Shown: positions 27,872 through 37,511, numbered from the stretch's first letter. The stretch is DNA of 64,000 nucleotides from Streptomyces sp. NK08204 (GCF_020400585.1 NZ_JAINVF010000005.1:370874-434873); one strand, 5' to 3'. Notes: generated by a model not told the origin, from the sequence alone. Numbers and translations: made by a program.

Positions 27872-30103
27872 ATGTCCGTGTCCAGCACTGATCAGATCGT
27901 CATGTCCGAAAACGACGACATTCTCGTCGTCGACATGACGGCGACCGAGGTCACCGAGGCCGCATCGGCCTCCGAGACCGCTGACACCACCCCCCAGACC
28001 ACCTTCGCCGACCTCGGCCTGCCCGAGGGTGTCGTGCGCAAGCTCGCGCAGAACGGCGTCACCACCCCCTTCCCGATCCAGGCCGCGACCATCCCGGACG
28101 CCCTGGCCGGCAAGGACATCCTCGGCCGTGGCCGCACCGGCTCCGGCAAGACCCTCTCCTTCGGTCTGCCGACCCTGGCCCAGCTGGCCGGCGGCCACAC
28201 CGCCAAGAAGCGGCCCCGCGCGATCATCCTCACCCCGACCCGCGAGCTGGCCATGCAGGTCGCCGACGCCCTGCAGCCCTACGGCGACGTCCTCGGCCTG
28301 AAGATGAAGGTCGTCTGCGGCGGTACGTCGATGGGCAACCAGATCTACGCCCTCGAGCGCGGCGTCGACATCCTCGTCGCCACCCCGGGCCGCCTGCGCG
28401 ACATCATCAACCGTGGCGCCTGCTCCCTGGAGGACGTGCGCATCGCCGTCCTCGACGAGGCCGACCAGATGTCCGACCTGGGCTTCCTGCCGGAGGTCAC
28501 CGAGCTGCTGGACCAGGTCCCGGCGGGCGGCCAGCGGATGCTCTTCTCCGCCACGATGGAGAACGAGATCCAGACCCTCGTCGACCGCTACCTGAACAGC
28601 CCCGTCTCGCACGAGGTGGACGCGGCCCAGGGCGCGGTGACGACCATGTCCCACCACATCCTCATCGTGAAGCCCAAGGACAAGGCGCCGGTCACCGCCG
28701 CGATCGCCTCCCGCAAGGGCCGCACGATCATCTTCGTCCGCACCCAGCTGGGCGCCGACCGTGTCGCCGAGCAGCTGCGCGACGCCGGCGTGAAGGCCGA
28801 CGCGCTGCACGGCGGCATGACCCAGGGCGCCCGCACCCGGACGCTGGCCGACTTCAAGGACGGTTACGTCAACGTCCTCGTCGCCACGGACGTCGCCGCC
28901 CGCGGTATCCACGTCGACGGCATCGACCTCGTCCTCAACGTCGACCCGGCCGGCGACCACAAGGACTACCTGCACCGCGCCGGCCGCACGGCCCGCGCCG
29001 GCCGCACCGGTACGGTCGTCTCCCTCTCCCTGCCGCACCAGCGGCGCCAGATCTTCCGCCTGATGGAGGACGCCGGCGTCGACGCGGCCCGCCACATCAT
29101 CCAGGGCGGTGCCGCCTTCGACCCGGAGGTCGCCGAGATCACCGGCGCCCGCTCCATGACCGAGGTCCAGGCCGAGTCCGCGGGCAACGCCGCGCAGCAG
29201 GCCGAGCGCGAGGTCGCCCAGCTCACCAAGCAGCTCGAGCGCGCCCAGCGCCGGGCGGCCGAGCTGCGCGAGGAGGCCGACCGGCTGGTCGCCAGGGTCG
29301 CCCGCGAGCGCGGAGAGGACCCCGAGGCGGCTGTCGCCGAGGCGCAGGCGTCCGCGGCGCAGGACCTGACCGAGACGTCCGTGGTGGCGGAGCCGGCCGG
29401 GCACGACATCGAGCGCGAGGAGCGCCCGGCGGCTGCGGAGCCGTCGTACGAGCGCCGGGAGCGGCGCGGCTTCGAGCGCCGCGACGAGCGTGGTGACCGT
29501 GGGGAGCGCGGCTTCGAGCGCCGTGACGACCGTGGTGGCCGTGGTTTCGAGCGTCGTGACGACCGCCGTGACGACCGCCGTCCGTTCGACCGGGACCGGG
29601 ACCGCGACCGCGGCTTCGACCGCGACCGTGGCGACCGTGGCGAGCGGGGTGGCCGTGGTTTCGAGCGCCGTGACGACCGCCGTCCGTTCGACCGCGACCG
29701 TGGCGACCGTGGTTTCGAGCGTCGTGACGACCGCGGTGGCCGTGGTTTCGAGCGCCGTGACGACCGTGGTGGCCGTGGTTTCGAGCGTCGTGACGACCGC
29801 CGTCCGTTCGACCGCGACCGTGGCGACCGTGGTTTCGAGCGCCGTGACGACCGGGGTGGCCGTGGTTTCGAGCGCCGTGACGACCGTGGTTTCGAGCGTC
29901 GCGACGACCGGGGCGGTTTCCGCCGGGACGAGCGCGGTGGGCACCGGGGCAGTGACCGGCCGTTCAACCGCGACCGCCGCGACGACCGTCCGGGCTTCCG
30001 CTCCGGCGGCCACGACCGCCCCAACGGCCGTCGTGACGACCACCGGGGCTCCGGCTCCTTCGGCCGCCGCGAGGACAAGCCGCGCTGGAAGCGCAACGGC
30101 TGA
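27872..30103 (+). CDS. DEAD-box RNA helicase with RGG-like C-terminal repeats
   Basis: A 743-residue DEAD-box helicase, probably for RNA unwinding in ribosome assembly or RNA decay. The order of motifs is Q-motif (TPFPIQ, about 65-70), GRTGSGKT (87-94), PTREL (122-126), GG and TPGR (171-174), DEAD (195-198), SAT (226-228), then HRAGRTARAGRTG in the second RecA domain. After a coiled, Glu/Arg-rich stretch (about 435-500) comes an unusual tail of some 230 residues built from RGFERRDDRG-type repeats, an RGG-like RNA-binding and phase-separation-prone segment. The start at 27872 has GGAAGGT somewhat far upstream; an in-frame ATG at 27902 is possible. A terminator follows at 30146-30179. Confidence 0.93.
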   Translation: MSVSSTDQIVMSENDDILVVDMTATEVTEAASASETADTTPQTTFADLGLPEGVVRKLAQNGVTTPFPIQAATIPDALAGKDILGRGRTGSGKTLSFGLPTLAQLAGGHTAKKRPRAIILTPTRELAMQVADALQPYGDVLGLKMKVVCGGTSMGNQIYALERGVDILVATPGRLRDIINRGACSLEDVRIAVLDEADQMSDLGFLPEVTELLDQVPAGGQRMLFSATMENEIQTLVDRYLNSPVSHEVDAAQGAVTTMSHHILIVKPKDKAPVTAAIASRKGRTIIFVRTQLGADRVAEQLRDAGVKADALHGGMTQGARTRTLADFKDGYVNVLVATDVAARGIHVDGIDLVLNVDPAGDHKDYLHRAGRTARAGRTGTVVSLSLPHQRRQIFRLMEDAGVDAARHIIQGGAAFDPEVAEITGARSMTEVQAESAGNAAQQAEREVAQLTKQLERAQRRAAELREEADRLVARVARERGEDPEAAVAEAQASAAQDLTETSVVAEPAGHDIEREERPAAAEPSYERRERRGFERRDERGDRGERGFERRDDRGGRGFERRDDRRDDRRPFDRDRDRDRGFDRDRGDRGERGGRGFERRDDRRPFDRDRGDRGFERRDDRGGRGFERRDDRGGRGFERRDDRRPFDRDRGDRGFERRDDRGGRGFERRDDRGFERRDDRGGFRRDERGGHRGSDRPFNRDRRDDRPGFRSGGHDRPNGRRDDHRGSGSFGRREDKPRWKRNG
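29460..29950. repeat. Internal repeats encoding the helicase Arg/Asp/Gly-rich tail
   Basis: About 500 bp of imperfect repeats of CGTGGTTTCGAGCGCCGTGA-like units, in phase with the reading frame. Near-identical copies are interspersed with CCGTCCGTTCGACCG blocks, pointing to expansion by unequal recombination. Confidence 0.9.
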
Positions 30104-30145
30104 CGGTGCAGGCCGCTGCCGTCGGCCGACACCGAGTGACCTGAC

Positions 30146-30179
30146 AAGGGCCCGTACGACTCCGGTCGTGCGGGCCCTT
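30146..30179 (+). terminator. Terminator downstream of the DEAD-box helicase
   Basis: The arms AAGGGCCCGTACGAC and GTCGTGCGGGCCCTT (one wobble) around TCCG, 43 bp after the stop. Confidence 0.8.
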
Positions 30180-30331
30180 GCCCGTCCCCGGTCGCCCGCT
30201 GCGTAAAAAGCTGGCCAACAATGCGTGCGGCGCATGTAATATCGGCGGCTTGCGAGGGGGATGCGACCGGCGGGGCAGGGGAGGTCGCGAGCGGTTGCTC
30301 CCCCGGCTGATCCTCGGGGAGGGGACACATC

Positions 30332-33300
30332 ATGGCTCGCCATGCCTTCGTACGCCGCTTGCACGCGAGACGCGCGGTGGTGGCCGTCGCCGCCTCCGCC
30401 GCACTGGCCTCCGCCTTCGGGCCGCTGGACGCCGTCGCAGCGGGCGCAGAGCAGGAAACCGTCGTACCGGCCACGTACCGCAGCACCTACACCGGGGCCT
30501 TGCTCTTCGACGCCTCCACCGTGAGGGGCGGCGAGGGCGCCGGCGCGCAGGGGGTCTTCCACTGGCTGGAGGGCCGTACCGGCGTCCTGTGGACGCGGTA
30601 CTCGGACGGCCGGACGATCAGTGCGCCGCCGCTCGGCGACGCGATGATCATGAGTGGCACGGGCAGTGACGTCCTCGCCTACCGCTACAGCGACCGGGTC
30701 GACCTCTGGAACGCGGTCGACGGCACGACGAGCACGGTGAACGTCCCCGTGGGGCAGAGCCAAGTCGGCGTCTACGGCAGCACGGTCGTCACGTCGGAGG
30801 ACCTCGCCTCCCCGGACGGCGGGGCCTCGGTCAAGATCTTCCATCTGCTCACCGCCGGGTCCGACGGCACCACGCGGGACGTGATCGTCCACGGCGGGCC
30901 GGCCGGGATGACGATCGGCCAGCCGATGCGCGGTGACGCCTCGGGGCTGATGTTCCGCGTCGGTCTGGACGGTCTGCGCATGGCCGAGGTCGATCCGGAC
31001 ACCGGGCTGGTGCGCAGCTGGACCCCGGTGCTGCCGTACGGCAGCATCAACACCCTGCTCTCGCCCGACCACCTCGTCATGTACGCCGGGAACGGCGCCA
31101 CCAAGGCGTACGTGTACACCCGCGCCGACCTGTCGGCCGCCCCGGCAGAGGTCGCCCTGGACAGCCCGACCGGCGCCAACACGGCCTACGACCTCACCGT
31201 TGTCGGCGACTGGCTCGTCCACCGCCCCGGCGCGGGGGCGCAGGTGACGGCCGTACCGATCGCGGGCGGCGACCCGGTCACGGTGGTCACCACCTCCTAC
31301 AGCGGCGGCGGGATCTCCGCCGCCCCCGACGGCACCGCGCTCGTCGTCGGCCGCACCGGCGCCGACGACTGGGGCATCCAGCGCATCCGTCCGGGTGCGG
31401 ACGGCAGGCTCGCCGTCACGATGGTGAAGGCGCTCCCGAGGCCGCCGTTCCAGATCCAGGGCCTGTCGCTGGACCAGGGGCGGCTGGTCGAGGCCGACGA
31501 CAGTGTGAGCCAGACACGGGATACCTACGGGCGGGACGTCGCCGTGACCGGGACACCGGAGTTCGGGGACCGTTCGAACTACGACGGCACCGACATCAAG
31601 CTGTACGCCTGCGCGCCGACGGACGTCGGCTGTTCGCAGGTGTTCGGCACGGCGGCGGGACCGACCGTCTGGCTGAACCGTGATTCCGGCGGTTACGACC
31701 GGCTCCGCGTCAACGGTCCGGGCGCGCACAGCTGGTGGGAGCGCTCTGTGCCCGCCGGCGGACGGATCACCGACGTCTCCGGCGAGTACGTCCTGTACAC
31801 CACCGCCACCCAGCAGTACGTCTACAAGATCCACGACGACGCGCAGGCCAAGGTCACCCGCACCCCAGGTGCCGCGGCGCTCTCCGGCGACGTGCTCTGG
31901 ACGGCCGGCGCGGAGCCCGGCCAGGTCACCGCGTACGACCTGACCACGAAGAAGACCGTCGAGACCCTCACCCTCGACTCCGGCTGCACCCCCACCGAGC
32001 TCCAGGCGCTCGGCCGCTATCTGTACTGGACCTGCGGCGACCGGGCCGGGGTGTACGACCGCACGGCGAAGAAGTCCGTGCCGGTGCCGGCCGACGAGGC
32101 GAAGCTCGGCGACGGGTACGTCGTCACGCACGACAAGCAGGCCGGGAAGCTGGTGCTCACGACCGTCGCGGGCGGCACGCCGGAGAGCCGGGTGATCGGC
32201 GACCTGCCCGACACCGGTGTCTCGCAGCGGGACGTGCGCTGGACGGTCGACGAGTCCGGGCCGAACGCCGCCTACGTCGACGACCGGGAGCAGATCCACC
32301 TCGTGCCGTCCGGTGTCGCCCAGCAGCCGCTGCGGCTGCTCGCGCCCGCGCAGAACGCCGGCACGGTCACCCCGCACTCCGTCGACACGGTCCCGGACAC
32401 CCTGACCACGGTGCTGCTGTCCAAGCCGGCCTCGGGCTGGCTGCTGACCGTGCGTTCCAAGGCGACCGGCAAGGTCGTCGACATCTCGGACAGTACCGCC
32501 GTGGCGCGCGGCGAGCTGAACGTGCCCTGGTTGGGGGTGGACACGCGCCGTGACGTGCCCCTGCCGAACGGGACGTACGAGTGGGCGTTGTCCGTCACCC
32601 CGGCCGACGGGACCGGCGCGCCCCTGCAGCTGAGCGGCTCGGTCCGGATCGTCAAGGGCAGCCCGGTGCGCCACGACCATGTCGGTGCCGACGGCTACGG
32701 GGATCTGCTCACCCTCAGCTCCTCGGGTTGGCTGACCTTCCAGCAGGGGACGGGCAAGGGCACGTTCTCCGGGAAGGTCTCGGCCAACGGCTGGTCGACG
32801 AAGACGGTCGCCGTTCCGTTCGGCGACCTGAACAAGGACCTCTGCAACGACGTGCTGGTGCGCATGGGCGACGGGTCACTGCGCGGCTACAAGGTTCCCT
32901 GCGGCAGCGCGCTGAGCACCTCCACGCCGTACACCAAGCTCGGCACCGGCTGGAACGCCTACAACATGCTGACCTCGCCCGGCGACCTGACCGGTGACGG
33001 GCGGGCCGACCTGCTGGCCCGGAAGTCCTCGACCGGTGATGTCTACCTCTTCGCGGCGAAGAGCGACGGCACGCTGGCGGCGGCGAAGAAGATCCGGTCC
33101 GCGTGGACGGGCTACACGAAGATCGTCGGTGCCGGCGACCTGAACGGCGACGGCATCGGTGACGTACTCGCGCGGGACAAGGCCGGGACGCTGTACCGCT
33201 ACGACGGCCTGGGCAACGGCCTGCTGAAGGACCGGGTGAAGGTGTTCACCGGGTGGGGGGCGTCGTACAACGCGATCGTCGGCGTCGGCGACATCACCGG

Positions 33301-33433
33301 TGACGGCAGGAGCGACCTGGTCGAGCGGGACGGGGCGGGCAATCTGTACCGCAACGCCGGTGACGGCAAGGGCTCCTTCGCGGCCCGGGTGAAGATCGGC
33401 AGCGGCTGGCAGTACTACAAGGGTCTTTTCTAG
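30332..33433 (+). CDS. Secreted FG-GAP/VCBS-repeat protein
   Basis: A 1033-residue exported protein. The signal peptide runs from the Arg-rich start to about residue 40 (ending near AVAAGAEQ). The middle (about 45-730) is made of repeated beta-blade-like units, consistent with a beta-propeller. The C-terminal 270 residues hold FG-GAP/VCBS repeats with calcium-binding loops such as DLTGDGRADL, DLNGDGIGDV and DITGDGRSDL. A PNGTYEWALSV segment near 750 resembles an Ig-like or FlgD-type insert. Such proteins often bind surfaces or polysaccharides outside the cell. No enzyme motif is visible. Confidence 0.85.
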   Translation: MARHAFVRRLHARRAVVAVAASAALASAFGPLDAVAAGAEQETVVPATYRSTYTGALLFDASTVRGGEGAGAQGVFHWLEGRTGVLWTRYSDGRTISAPPLGDAMIMSGTGSDVLAYRYSDRVDLWNAVDGTTSTVNVPVGQSQVGVYGSTVVTSEDLASPDGGASVKIFHLLTAGSDGTTRDVIVHGGPAGMTIGQPMRGDASGLMFRVGLDGLRMAEVDPDTGLVRSWTPVLPYGSINTLLSPDHLVMYAGNGATKAYVYTRADLSAAPAEVALDSPTGANTAYDLTVVGDWLVHRPGAGAQVTAVPIAGGDPVTVVTTSYSGGGISAAPDGTALVVGRTGADDWGIQRIRPGADGRLAVTMVKALPRPPFQIQGLSLDQGRLVEADDSVSQTRDTYGRDVAVTGTPEFGDRSNYDGTDIKLYACAPTDVGCSQVFGTAAGPTVWLNRDSGGYDRLRVNGPGAHSWWERSVPAGGRITDVSGEYVLYTTATQQYVYKIHDDAQAKVTRTPGAAALSGDVLWTAGAEPGQVTAYDLTTKKTVETLTLDSGCTPTELQALGRYLYWTCGDRAGVYDRTAKKSVPVPADEAKLGDGYVVTHDKQAGKLVLTTVAGGTPESRVIGDLPDTGVSQRDVRWTVDESGPNAAYVDDREQIHLVPSGVAQQPLRLLAPAQNAGTVTPHSVDTVPDTLTTVLLSKPASGWLLTVRSKATGKVVDISDSTAVARGELNVPWLGVDTRRDVPLPNGTYEWALSVTPADGTGAPLQLSGSVRIVKGSPVRHDHVGADGYGDLLTLSSSGWLTFQQGTGKGTFSGKVSANGWSTKTVAVPFGDLNKDLCNDVLVRMGDGSLRGYKVPCGSALSTSTPYTKLGTGWNAYNMLTSPGDLTGDGRADLLARKSSTGDVYLFAAKSDGTLAAAKKIRSAWTGYTKIVGAGDLNGDGIGDVLARDKAGTLYRYDGLGNGLLKDRVKVFTGWGASYNAIVGVGDITGDGRSDLVERDGAGNLYRNAGDGKGSFAARVKIGSGWQYYKGLF

Positions 33434-33465
33434 CCTCACCAATGCAGTAGGTGATGCATGTCACA

Positions 33466-33490
33466 CCCCCGGCAAGGGAATTGCTGGGGG
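33466..33490 (+). promoter_or_regulatory. Hairpin covering the permease ribosome-binding site
   Basis: The arms CCCCCGGCAA and TTGCTGGGGG (one G-T pair) enclose GGGAA and end 1 bp before the ATG at 33492. Every purine-rich ribosome-site candidate (AAGGGA or GGGGG) lies inside the hairpin. Confidence 0.6.
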
Positions 33491-33491
33491 C

Positions 33492-35003
33492 ATGACAGAT
33501 GATGCGAGAGTGAGCGGCCTGTCGGACGAGGAACGGCTGGCCCAGCTCGGCTACACCCAGGTCCTCGCCCGCCGGATGTCGGCGTTCTCGAACTACGCCG
33601 TCTCCTTCACGATCATCTCGGTCCTGTCCGGCTGTCTGACCCTGTACCTCTTCGGGATGGTCACCGGAGGCCCGGCGGTGATCACCTGGGGGTGGGTGGC
33701 GGTGGGCCTGATGACGCTGTTCGTCGGCCTGTCGATGGCCGAGATCTGCTCGGCGTACCCGACCTCGGCCGGTCTGTACTTCTGGGCCCACCGGCTGGCA
33801 CCGGCCCGCTCGGCGGCGGCCTGGGCGTGGTTCACGGGCTGGTTCAACGTGCTCGGGCAGGTGGCCGTGACGGCAGGCATCGACTTCGGTGCCGCGTCCT
33901 TCCTCGGCGCCTACCTGGACCTCCAGTTCGGCTTCCGGGTGACCCCTGGCCGTACGGTCCTCCTCTTCGCCGGGATCCTGCTGCTGCACGGCCTGCTGAA
34001 CACCTTCGGCGTCCGCAGCGTCGCCTTCCTGAACGACGTGAGCGTGTGGTGGCACGTGCTCGGGGTGGCGGTCATCGTCGGGGCGCTGGCGATCGTCCCC
34101 GACCATCACCGGTCGGCGTCCTTCGTCTTCACCGAGTTCGTCAACAAGACGGGCTGGAGCAGCAGCCCCTACGTCGTACTGCTCGGCCTCCTCATGGCCC
34201 AGTACACCTTCACCGGCTACGACGCCTCCGCCCACATGACGGAGGAGACCCACGACGCGTCGACGGCGGGCCCGAAGGGCATCGTCCGCTCGATCTGGAC
34301 CTCCTGGGTGGCCGGTTTCGTCCTCCTGCTCGGCTTCACCTTCGCGATCCAGTCGTACGACAAGGAGCTGGCGTCCCCGACCGGCGCTCCGCCCGCCCAG
34401 ATCCTCCTGGACGCCCTCGGCGCGACGACCGGCAAGCTGCTCCTGCTGGTGGTGATCGGCGCCCAGCTGTTCTGCGGCATGGCCTCGGTCACCGCCAACA
34501 GCCGCATGATCTACGCCTTCTCCCGCGACGGCGCCCTGCCCTTCTCCCGCATCTGGCACACCGTCAGCCCACGCACCCGCACGCCCGTCGCGGCGGTGTG
34601 GCTGGCCGCACTGGGCGCCCTGGTCCTCGGTCTGCCGTACCTGATCAACTCGACGGCGTACGCGGCGGTGACGTCGATCGCGGTGATCGGCCTGTACATC
34701 GCGTACGTCATCCCGACCCTGCTACGGCTCCGCAAGGGCGCCGCGTTCGAACGCGGACCGTGGCACCTGGGCCGCTGGTCGCGCCCGGTCGGGATCGTGT
34801 CGGTCGCCTGGGTCGGGCTGATCACGGTTCTCTTCATGCTCCCGCAGGTCTCCCCGGTCACCTGGAAGACCTTCAACTACGCCTCGGTCGCCGTCCTCGT
34901 CGTCCTGGGCTTCGCGGCGGCCTGGTGGCTGGCCTCGGCACGCCACTGGTTCCTGAAGCCGGCGCACCCTCGCAGAACCTCCCCCGAGCCGGCCGAAAAC
35001 TGA
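33492..35003 (+). CDS. APC-family amino acid permease
   Basis: A 503-residue integral membrane transporter of the amino acid-polyamine-organocation family, with about 12 hydrophobic helices. The N-terminus, DEERLAQLGYTQVLARRMSAFSNYAVSFTIISVLSG, and the helix-1 region are typical of the GABA/choline-permease subgroup. SAYPTSAGLYFWA (about 86-98) matches the conserved loop of that group. The likely substrate is an amino acid or GABA; the exact one is not evident. Its start codon sits directly after a hairpin (33466-33490). The tRNA-Lys gene follows 101 bp downstream. Confidence 0.92.
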   Translation: MTDDARVSGLSDEERLAQLGYTQVLARRMSAFSNYAVSFTIISVLSGCLTLYLFGMVTGGPAVITWGWVAVGLMTLFVGLSMAEICSAYPTSAGLYFWAHRLAPARSAAAWAWFTGWFNVLGQVAVTAGIDFGAASFLGAYLDLQFGFRVTPGRTVLLFAGILLLHGLLNTFGVRSVAFLNDVSVWWHVLGVAVIVGALAIVPDHHRSASFVFTEFVNKTGWSSSPYVVLLGLLMAQYTFTGYDASAHMTEETHDASTAGPKGIVRSIWTSWVAGFVLLLGFTFAIQSYDKELASPTGAPPAQILLDALGATTGKLLLLVVIGAQLFCGMASVTANSRMIYAFSRDGALPFSRIWHTVSPRTRTPVAAVWLAALGALVLGLPYLINSTAYAAVTSIAVIGLYIAYVIPTLLRLRKGAAFERGPWHLGRWSRPVGIVSVAWVGLITVLFMLPQVSPVTWKTFNYASVAVLVVLGFAAAWWLASARHWFLKPAHPRRTSPEPAEN

Positions 35004-35104
35004 CCACACCGGCTCCGTTCCCGACACCCCGACGTGGCCGTGTCCCCGATACTCGATCGGAGACCCGGCCACGTCCGGCTATGCTCGGACAGGCAACATC
35101 GTCT

Positions 35105-35177
35105 GGGCCCTTAGCTCAATTGGCAGAGCAGTGGACTTTTAATCCATTGGTTGTGGGTTCGAGTCCCACAGGGCCTA
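35105..35177 (+). tRNA. tRNA-Lys(TTT)
   Basis: A plus-strand 73-nt cloverleaf: acceptor GGGCCCT/AGGGCCT (one G-T pair), D-arm GCTCAATTGGCAGAGC, anticodon stem GTGGA/TCCAT, loop CTTTTAA with anticodon TTT, and T-arm GGGTTCGAGTCCC. Its 3' end borders a 629-bp region without recognisable genes, and tRNA-Lys genes are common integration targets. Confidence 0.95.
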
Positions 35178-35806
35178 CCGATGCAGGGGAGGGTTGACCC
35201 CCTCTGACCTGCTACGCAGCGCCTGAGTCGGCTTCGGCCGGCTCGGGCGCTGACGTGTTTTCGGGCTTGTGCGTGAGCGGTGCGGGAGCAGGTGTGCTTC
35301 CGGTCTGCGCAGGGTGCTTGGGGCTGGGCCCAGTGGATACCCCGTAGGCGTGGGGTCAGGCAGAGTGCCCCGCGAGTGGGCCGTCTGCCGTGGATCTCTC
35401 TACGACCTTCGGCAGGCGGTACGCCCCTCACGGACACATCCGAGGTGTGCCGACACTTGCGCTTGCCGGCGACGTGGACTCGGCGTGTCCGGTCCGGTCG
35501 GCGGCTCCCCCGCTGCTGCGGGCCTCGCCGGAGCAGCGCCTGCGCGCCGGCGCACCGCAGAGCGGGCCGGTGGCTGCGCCTCGGGTCGCCGATCCGAACC
35601 GGGCGTAGCCGGAGAGGCACCGAGGGCATGTCGGGCGTACGATCCGGCGGCGCCGTTCCCGGCGGGCGGTGGAAGCGCCGGCCGGCTGATGGGCCGTCGC
35701 CGATCCCTGGAAGACGCTGTCGGCTCAGAGTGTCCTCGCACGGTTCGAGGACGGTTTCGGCAAGGGGAGCGACGGGCAGCAGAACGGACCATGACGGAGT
35801 GAGCGG
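35178..35806. other. Region of unclear content after tRNA-Lys
   Basis: 629 bp in which open frames exist on both strands but none has natural-looking composition or a family match. One short plus frame (35390-35608) contains LALAGDVDSA, faintly like the first strand-helix of a STAS (anti-anti-sigma) domain, but the rest of that domain is absent in all frames. This may be decayed sequence left by past insertion events. The phosphatase promoter must lie at its right end. Confidence 0.4.
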
Positions 35807-36991
35807 ATGACGGCCGAGCCGCGCGCAGATCGCTTCGAGAGCTTCGGGGAAGCGCTGTTGGGGGCGGTCCTCGACCGCGCGCACGAGCTTCCGCCCCACC
35901 TCATCGGCCCACTGGTCGCCGACATGACGGAGCGACTGGGGGGCCGCCGTCCGCAGGTCCTGCTGCAGGACTACGGCCAGCTGCTCCTCGTACCCCTGCC
36001 CGGTGAGGGCCTCGCGGGCGGCCACCCGCAGGCGATCGACGATTCCGCAGCGGGCCGCTGCTTCCTCGATGCGCTGCCCGTCGAACTGCCCGAGGACGAC
36101 GGAGTACGGGTCCACCTGCCGCTGCTGGACGGTGGCGATCAGGTGGGCGTCATGGCCGTGACGCTGGACCGCCTCGACGACGACGACCGCCGTCTCCTGC
36201 GCCGGCTCTCCGGGCTGGTGGCCGACCTGCTGGTGACCAAGCACGGATACTCCGACCTGTTCTTCCGCACCCGACGCGGTGAACCGATGAGCGTGGCCGC
36301 CGAGATCCAGTGGTCCCTGCTGCCGCCCCTGGCCATGATCATGCCGCGTGTCGCCCTGGCCGGGGTGCTGGAGCCCGCTTACGACGTGGCGGGGGACAGT
36401 TTCGACTACGCGCTCAACGGCGACGTCCTCCAGCTGGCCATGATCGACGCGATGGGGCACGGGCTGGGCGCGGCCACCGTGGCCATCGGCGCCTACCGCC
36501 ACGCCCGCCGCCTCGGCACCGGTCTGACGGAGATCTACGCCTTCATGGACCGTGCCGTGGCGGGACAGTTCGGCGCCGACCACTTCGTCACCGCGCAGAT
36601 GATGCGGCTGGACACGACGACGGGTCGCCTGCAGTGGGTCAACGCCGGCCATCCCGCGCCGATGCTCGTCCGCGACCACCGTGTCACGGGCCGGCTGGTG
36701 GGGCCGACGACTCTGCCGGTGGGCCTGGGGGGTGCGGAGCCGGAGGTGAGTGAGCTGCGGTTGGAGCGGGGTGACCGCGTCCTCTGCTTCACCGACGGGC
36801 TGATCGAGGAGCACACGGTGGGCGAGGAACAGTTCGGGGAGGAGCAGTTGATCGACTGGGTGAACGGGTTGGAGAGGACCGGCCGAGGGGTCCGGGCGGT
36901 GGCGCGTTCCCTGTCGCACACACTCAAGCGGGCCCGGGGCGGGCGTACGACGGACGACGCCACGCTGCTCCTGGTGGAATGGTGCGGCTGA
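35807..36991 (+). CDS. SpoIIE-type PP2C serine phosphatase (RsbU-like)
   Basis: A 394-residue protein with an N-terminal sensory-like domain (about 1-160, GAF-like in pattern, ending in RRLLRRLSGLVADLL) and a C-terminal PP2C/SpoIIE phosphatase domain (about 165-392). Metal-binding residues are in DVAGDSFDY (about 197-205), MIDAMGHGLGAA (about 217-228) and the closing TTDDATLLLVEW. Such enzymes dephosphorylate anti-anti-sigma (STAS) proteins in partner-switching stress cascades. No STAS or anti-sigma gene adjoins it, so its partner must be elsewhere. ATG at 35807 lies inside ACGGAGTGAGCGG. Confidence 0.9.
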   Translation: MTAEPRADRFESFGEALLGAVLDRAHELPPHLIGPLVADMTERLGGRRPQVLLQDYGQLLLVPLPGEGLAGGHPQAIDDSAAGRCFLDALPVELPEDDGVRVHLPLLDGGDQVGVMAVTLDRLDDDDRRLLRRLSGLVADLLVTKHGYSDLFFRTRRGEPMSVAAEIQWSLLPPLAMIMPRVALAGVLEPAYDVAGDSFDYALNGDVLQLAMIDAMGHGLGAATVAIGAYRHARRLGTGLTEIYAFMDRAVAGQFGADHFVTAQMMRLDTTTGRLQWVNAGHPAPMLVRDHRVTGRLVGPTTLPVGLGGAEPEVSELRLERGDRVLCFTDGLIEEHTVGEEQFGEEQLIDWVNGLERTGRGVRAVARSLSHTLKRARGGRTTDDATLLLVEWCG

Positions 36992-37025
36992 CCGCACCGC
37001 CGGATCTGCCGCGGGGTGAGGCGAT

Positions 37026-37511
37026 TCACCGGCCGGGCGCCGTCTGCCCGCCTCCTGTGTCGATGAGGATCTGTTCCGCCGAGCTGATGTTGCCGACCAG
37101 GACAGCCTGGGACATCGCCGCGTGAGCGGCCTCCGGTGTCGCCTCCGGCGGGACAACCAGCAACGAGAAGTGGTCTCTGTCGCCCCGGGTGATCAAGACC
37201 GTGTCGTCACCCACCGGGAACGAGTCCACGTGCACCACGCGGTCGTCGATGACGATCCGCGTCGGAAGCTCCTGCCAAGCCGTGGCATCCAGCCCGACCC
37301 GGCTCAGCGGGCCCAGGTACTGGGTGAGGGCGCTCAGCAGCGCGGGCAACTCGGCCCCGATGTCACGCGACCGCGGCCACCATGCACCGTCGAGTACGCC
37401 TTCGCGTGATGCCGTCGTCTCCAGCCGGAGCAGTGCGCTCCCCGGCTTCACGGCAGGGTGGACACCGCTCGGCAGATGCCGGGAACCACTGGATGTGTCG
37501 GAGTCGGTCAT
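37026..37511 (-). CDS. DUF5994 family protein
   Basis: A 161-residue protein with the DUF5994 signature GVLDGAWWPRSRDIGAELPALLSAL (about residues 36-60), followed by a beta-rich segment (RVVHVDSFPVGDDTVLITRGDRDHFSLLVVPPEATPEAA region). The family is actinobacterial and uncharacterised, often found near stress and sigma-factor regulators. It is convergent with the PP2C phosphatase, ending 35 bp from its stop. ATG at 37511 begins MTDSDTSSGS; a further-upstream start would add an Arg-rich leader. Confidence 0.82.
   Translation of the reverse strand: MTDSDTSSGSRHLPSGVHPAVKPGSALLRLETTASREGVLDGAWWPRSRDIGAELPALLSALTQYLGPLSRVGLDATAWQELPTRIVIDDRVVHVDSFPVGDDTVLITRGDRDHFSLLVVPPEATPEAAHAAMSQAVLVGNISSAEQILIDTGGGQTAPGR

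Noticed and set aside
29460..29950. Regularly spaced repeats that could suggest a CRISPR array
   Set aside because: They are in-frame coding repeats in the helicase tail, with no unique spacers and no cas genes nearby.
26909..32680. A 1923-codon minus-strand open frame
   Set aside because: It overlaps a zincin, a lipoprotein, the DEAD-box helicase and the VCBS protein in antisense; there are no domains, and the repetitive Val/Thr/Ala stretch mirrors the helicase repeats.
35390..35608. A STAS-like fragment (LALAGDVDSA)
   Set aside because: Only the first strand-helix pattern is present; the DS-G motif of STAS domains does not follow in any frame, so I do not call a pseudogene.
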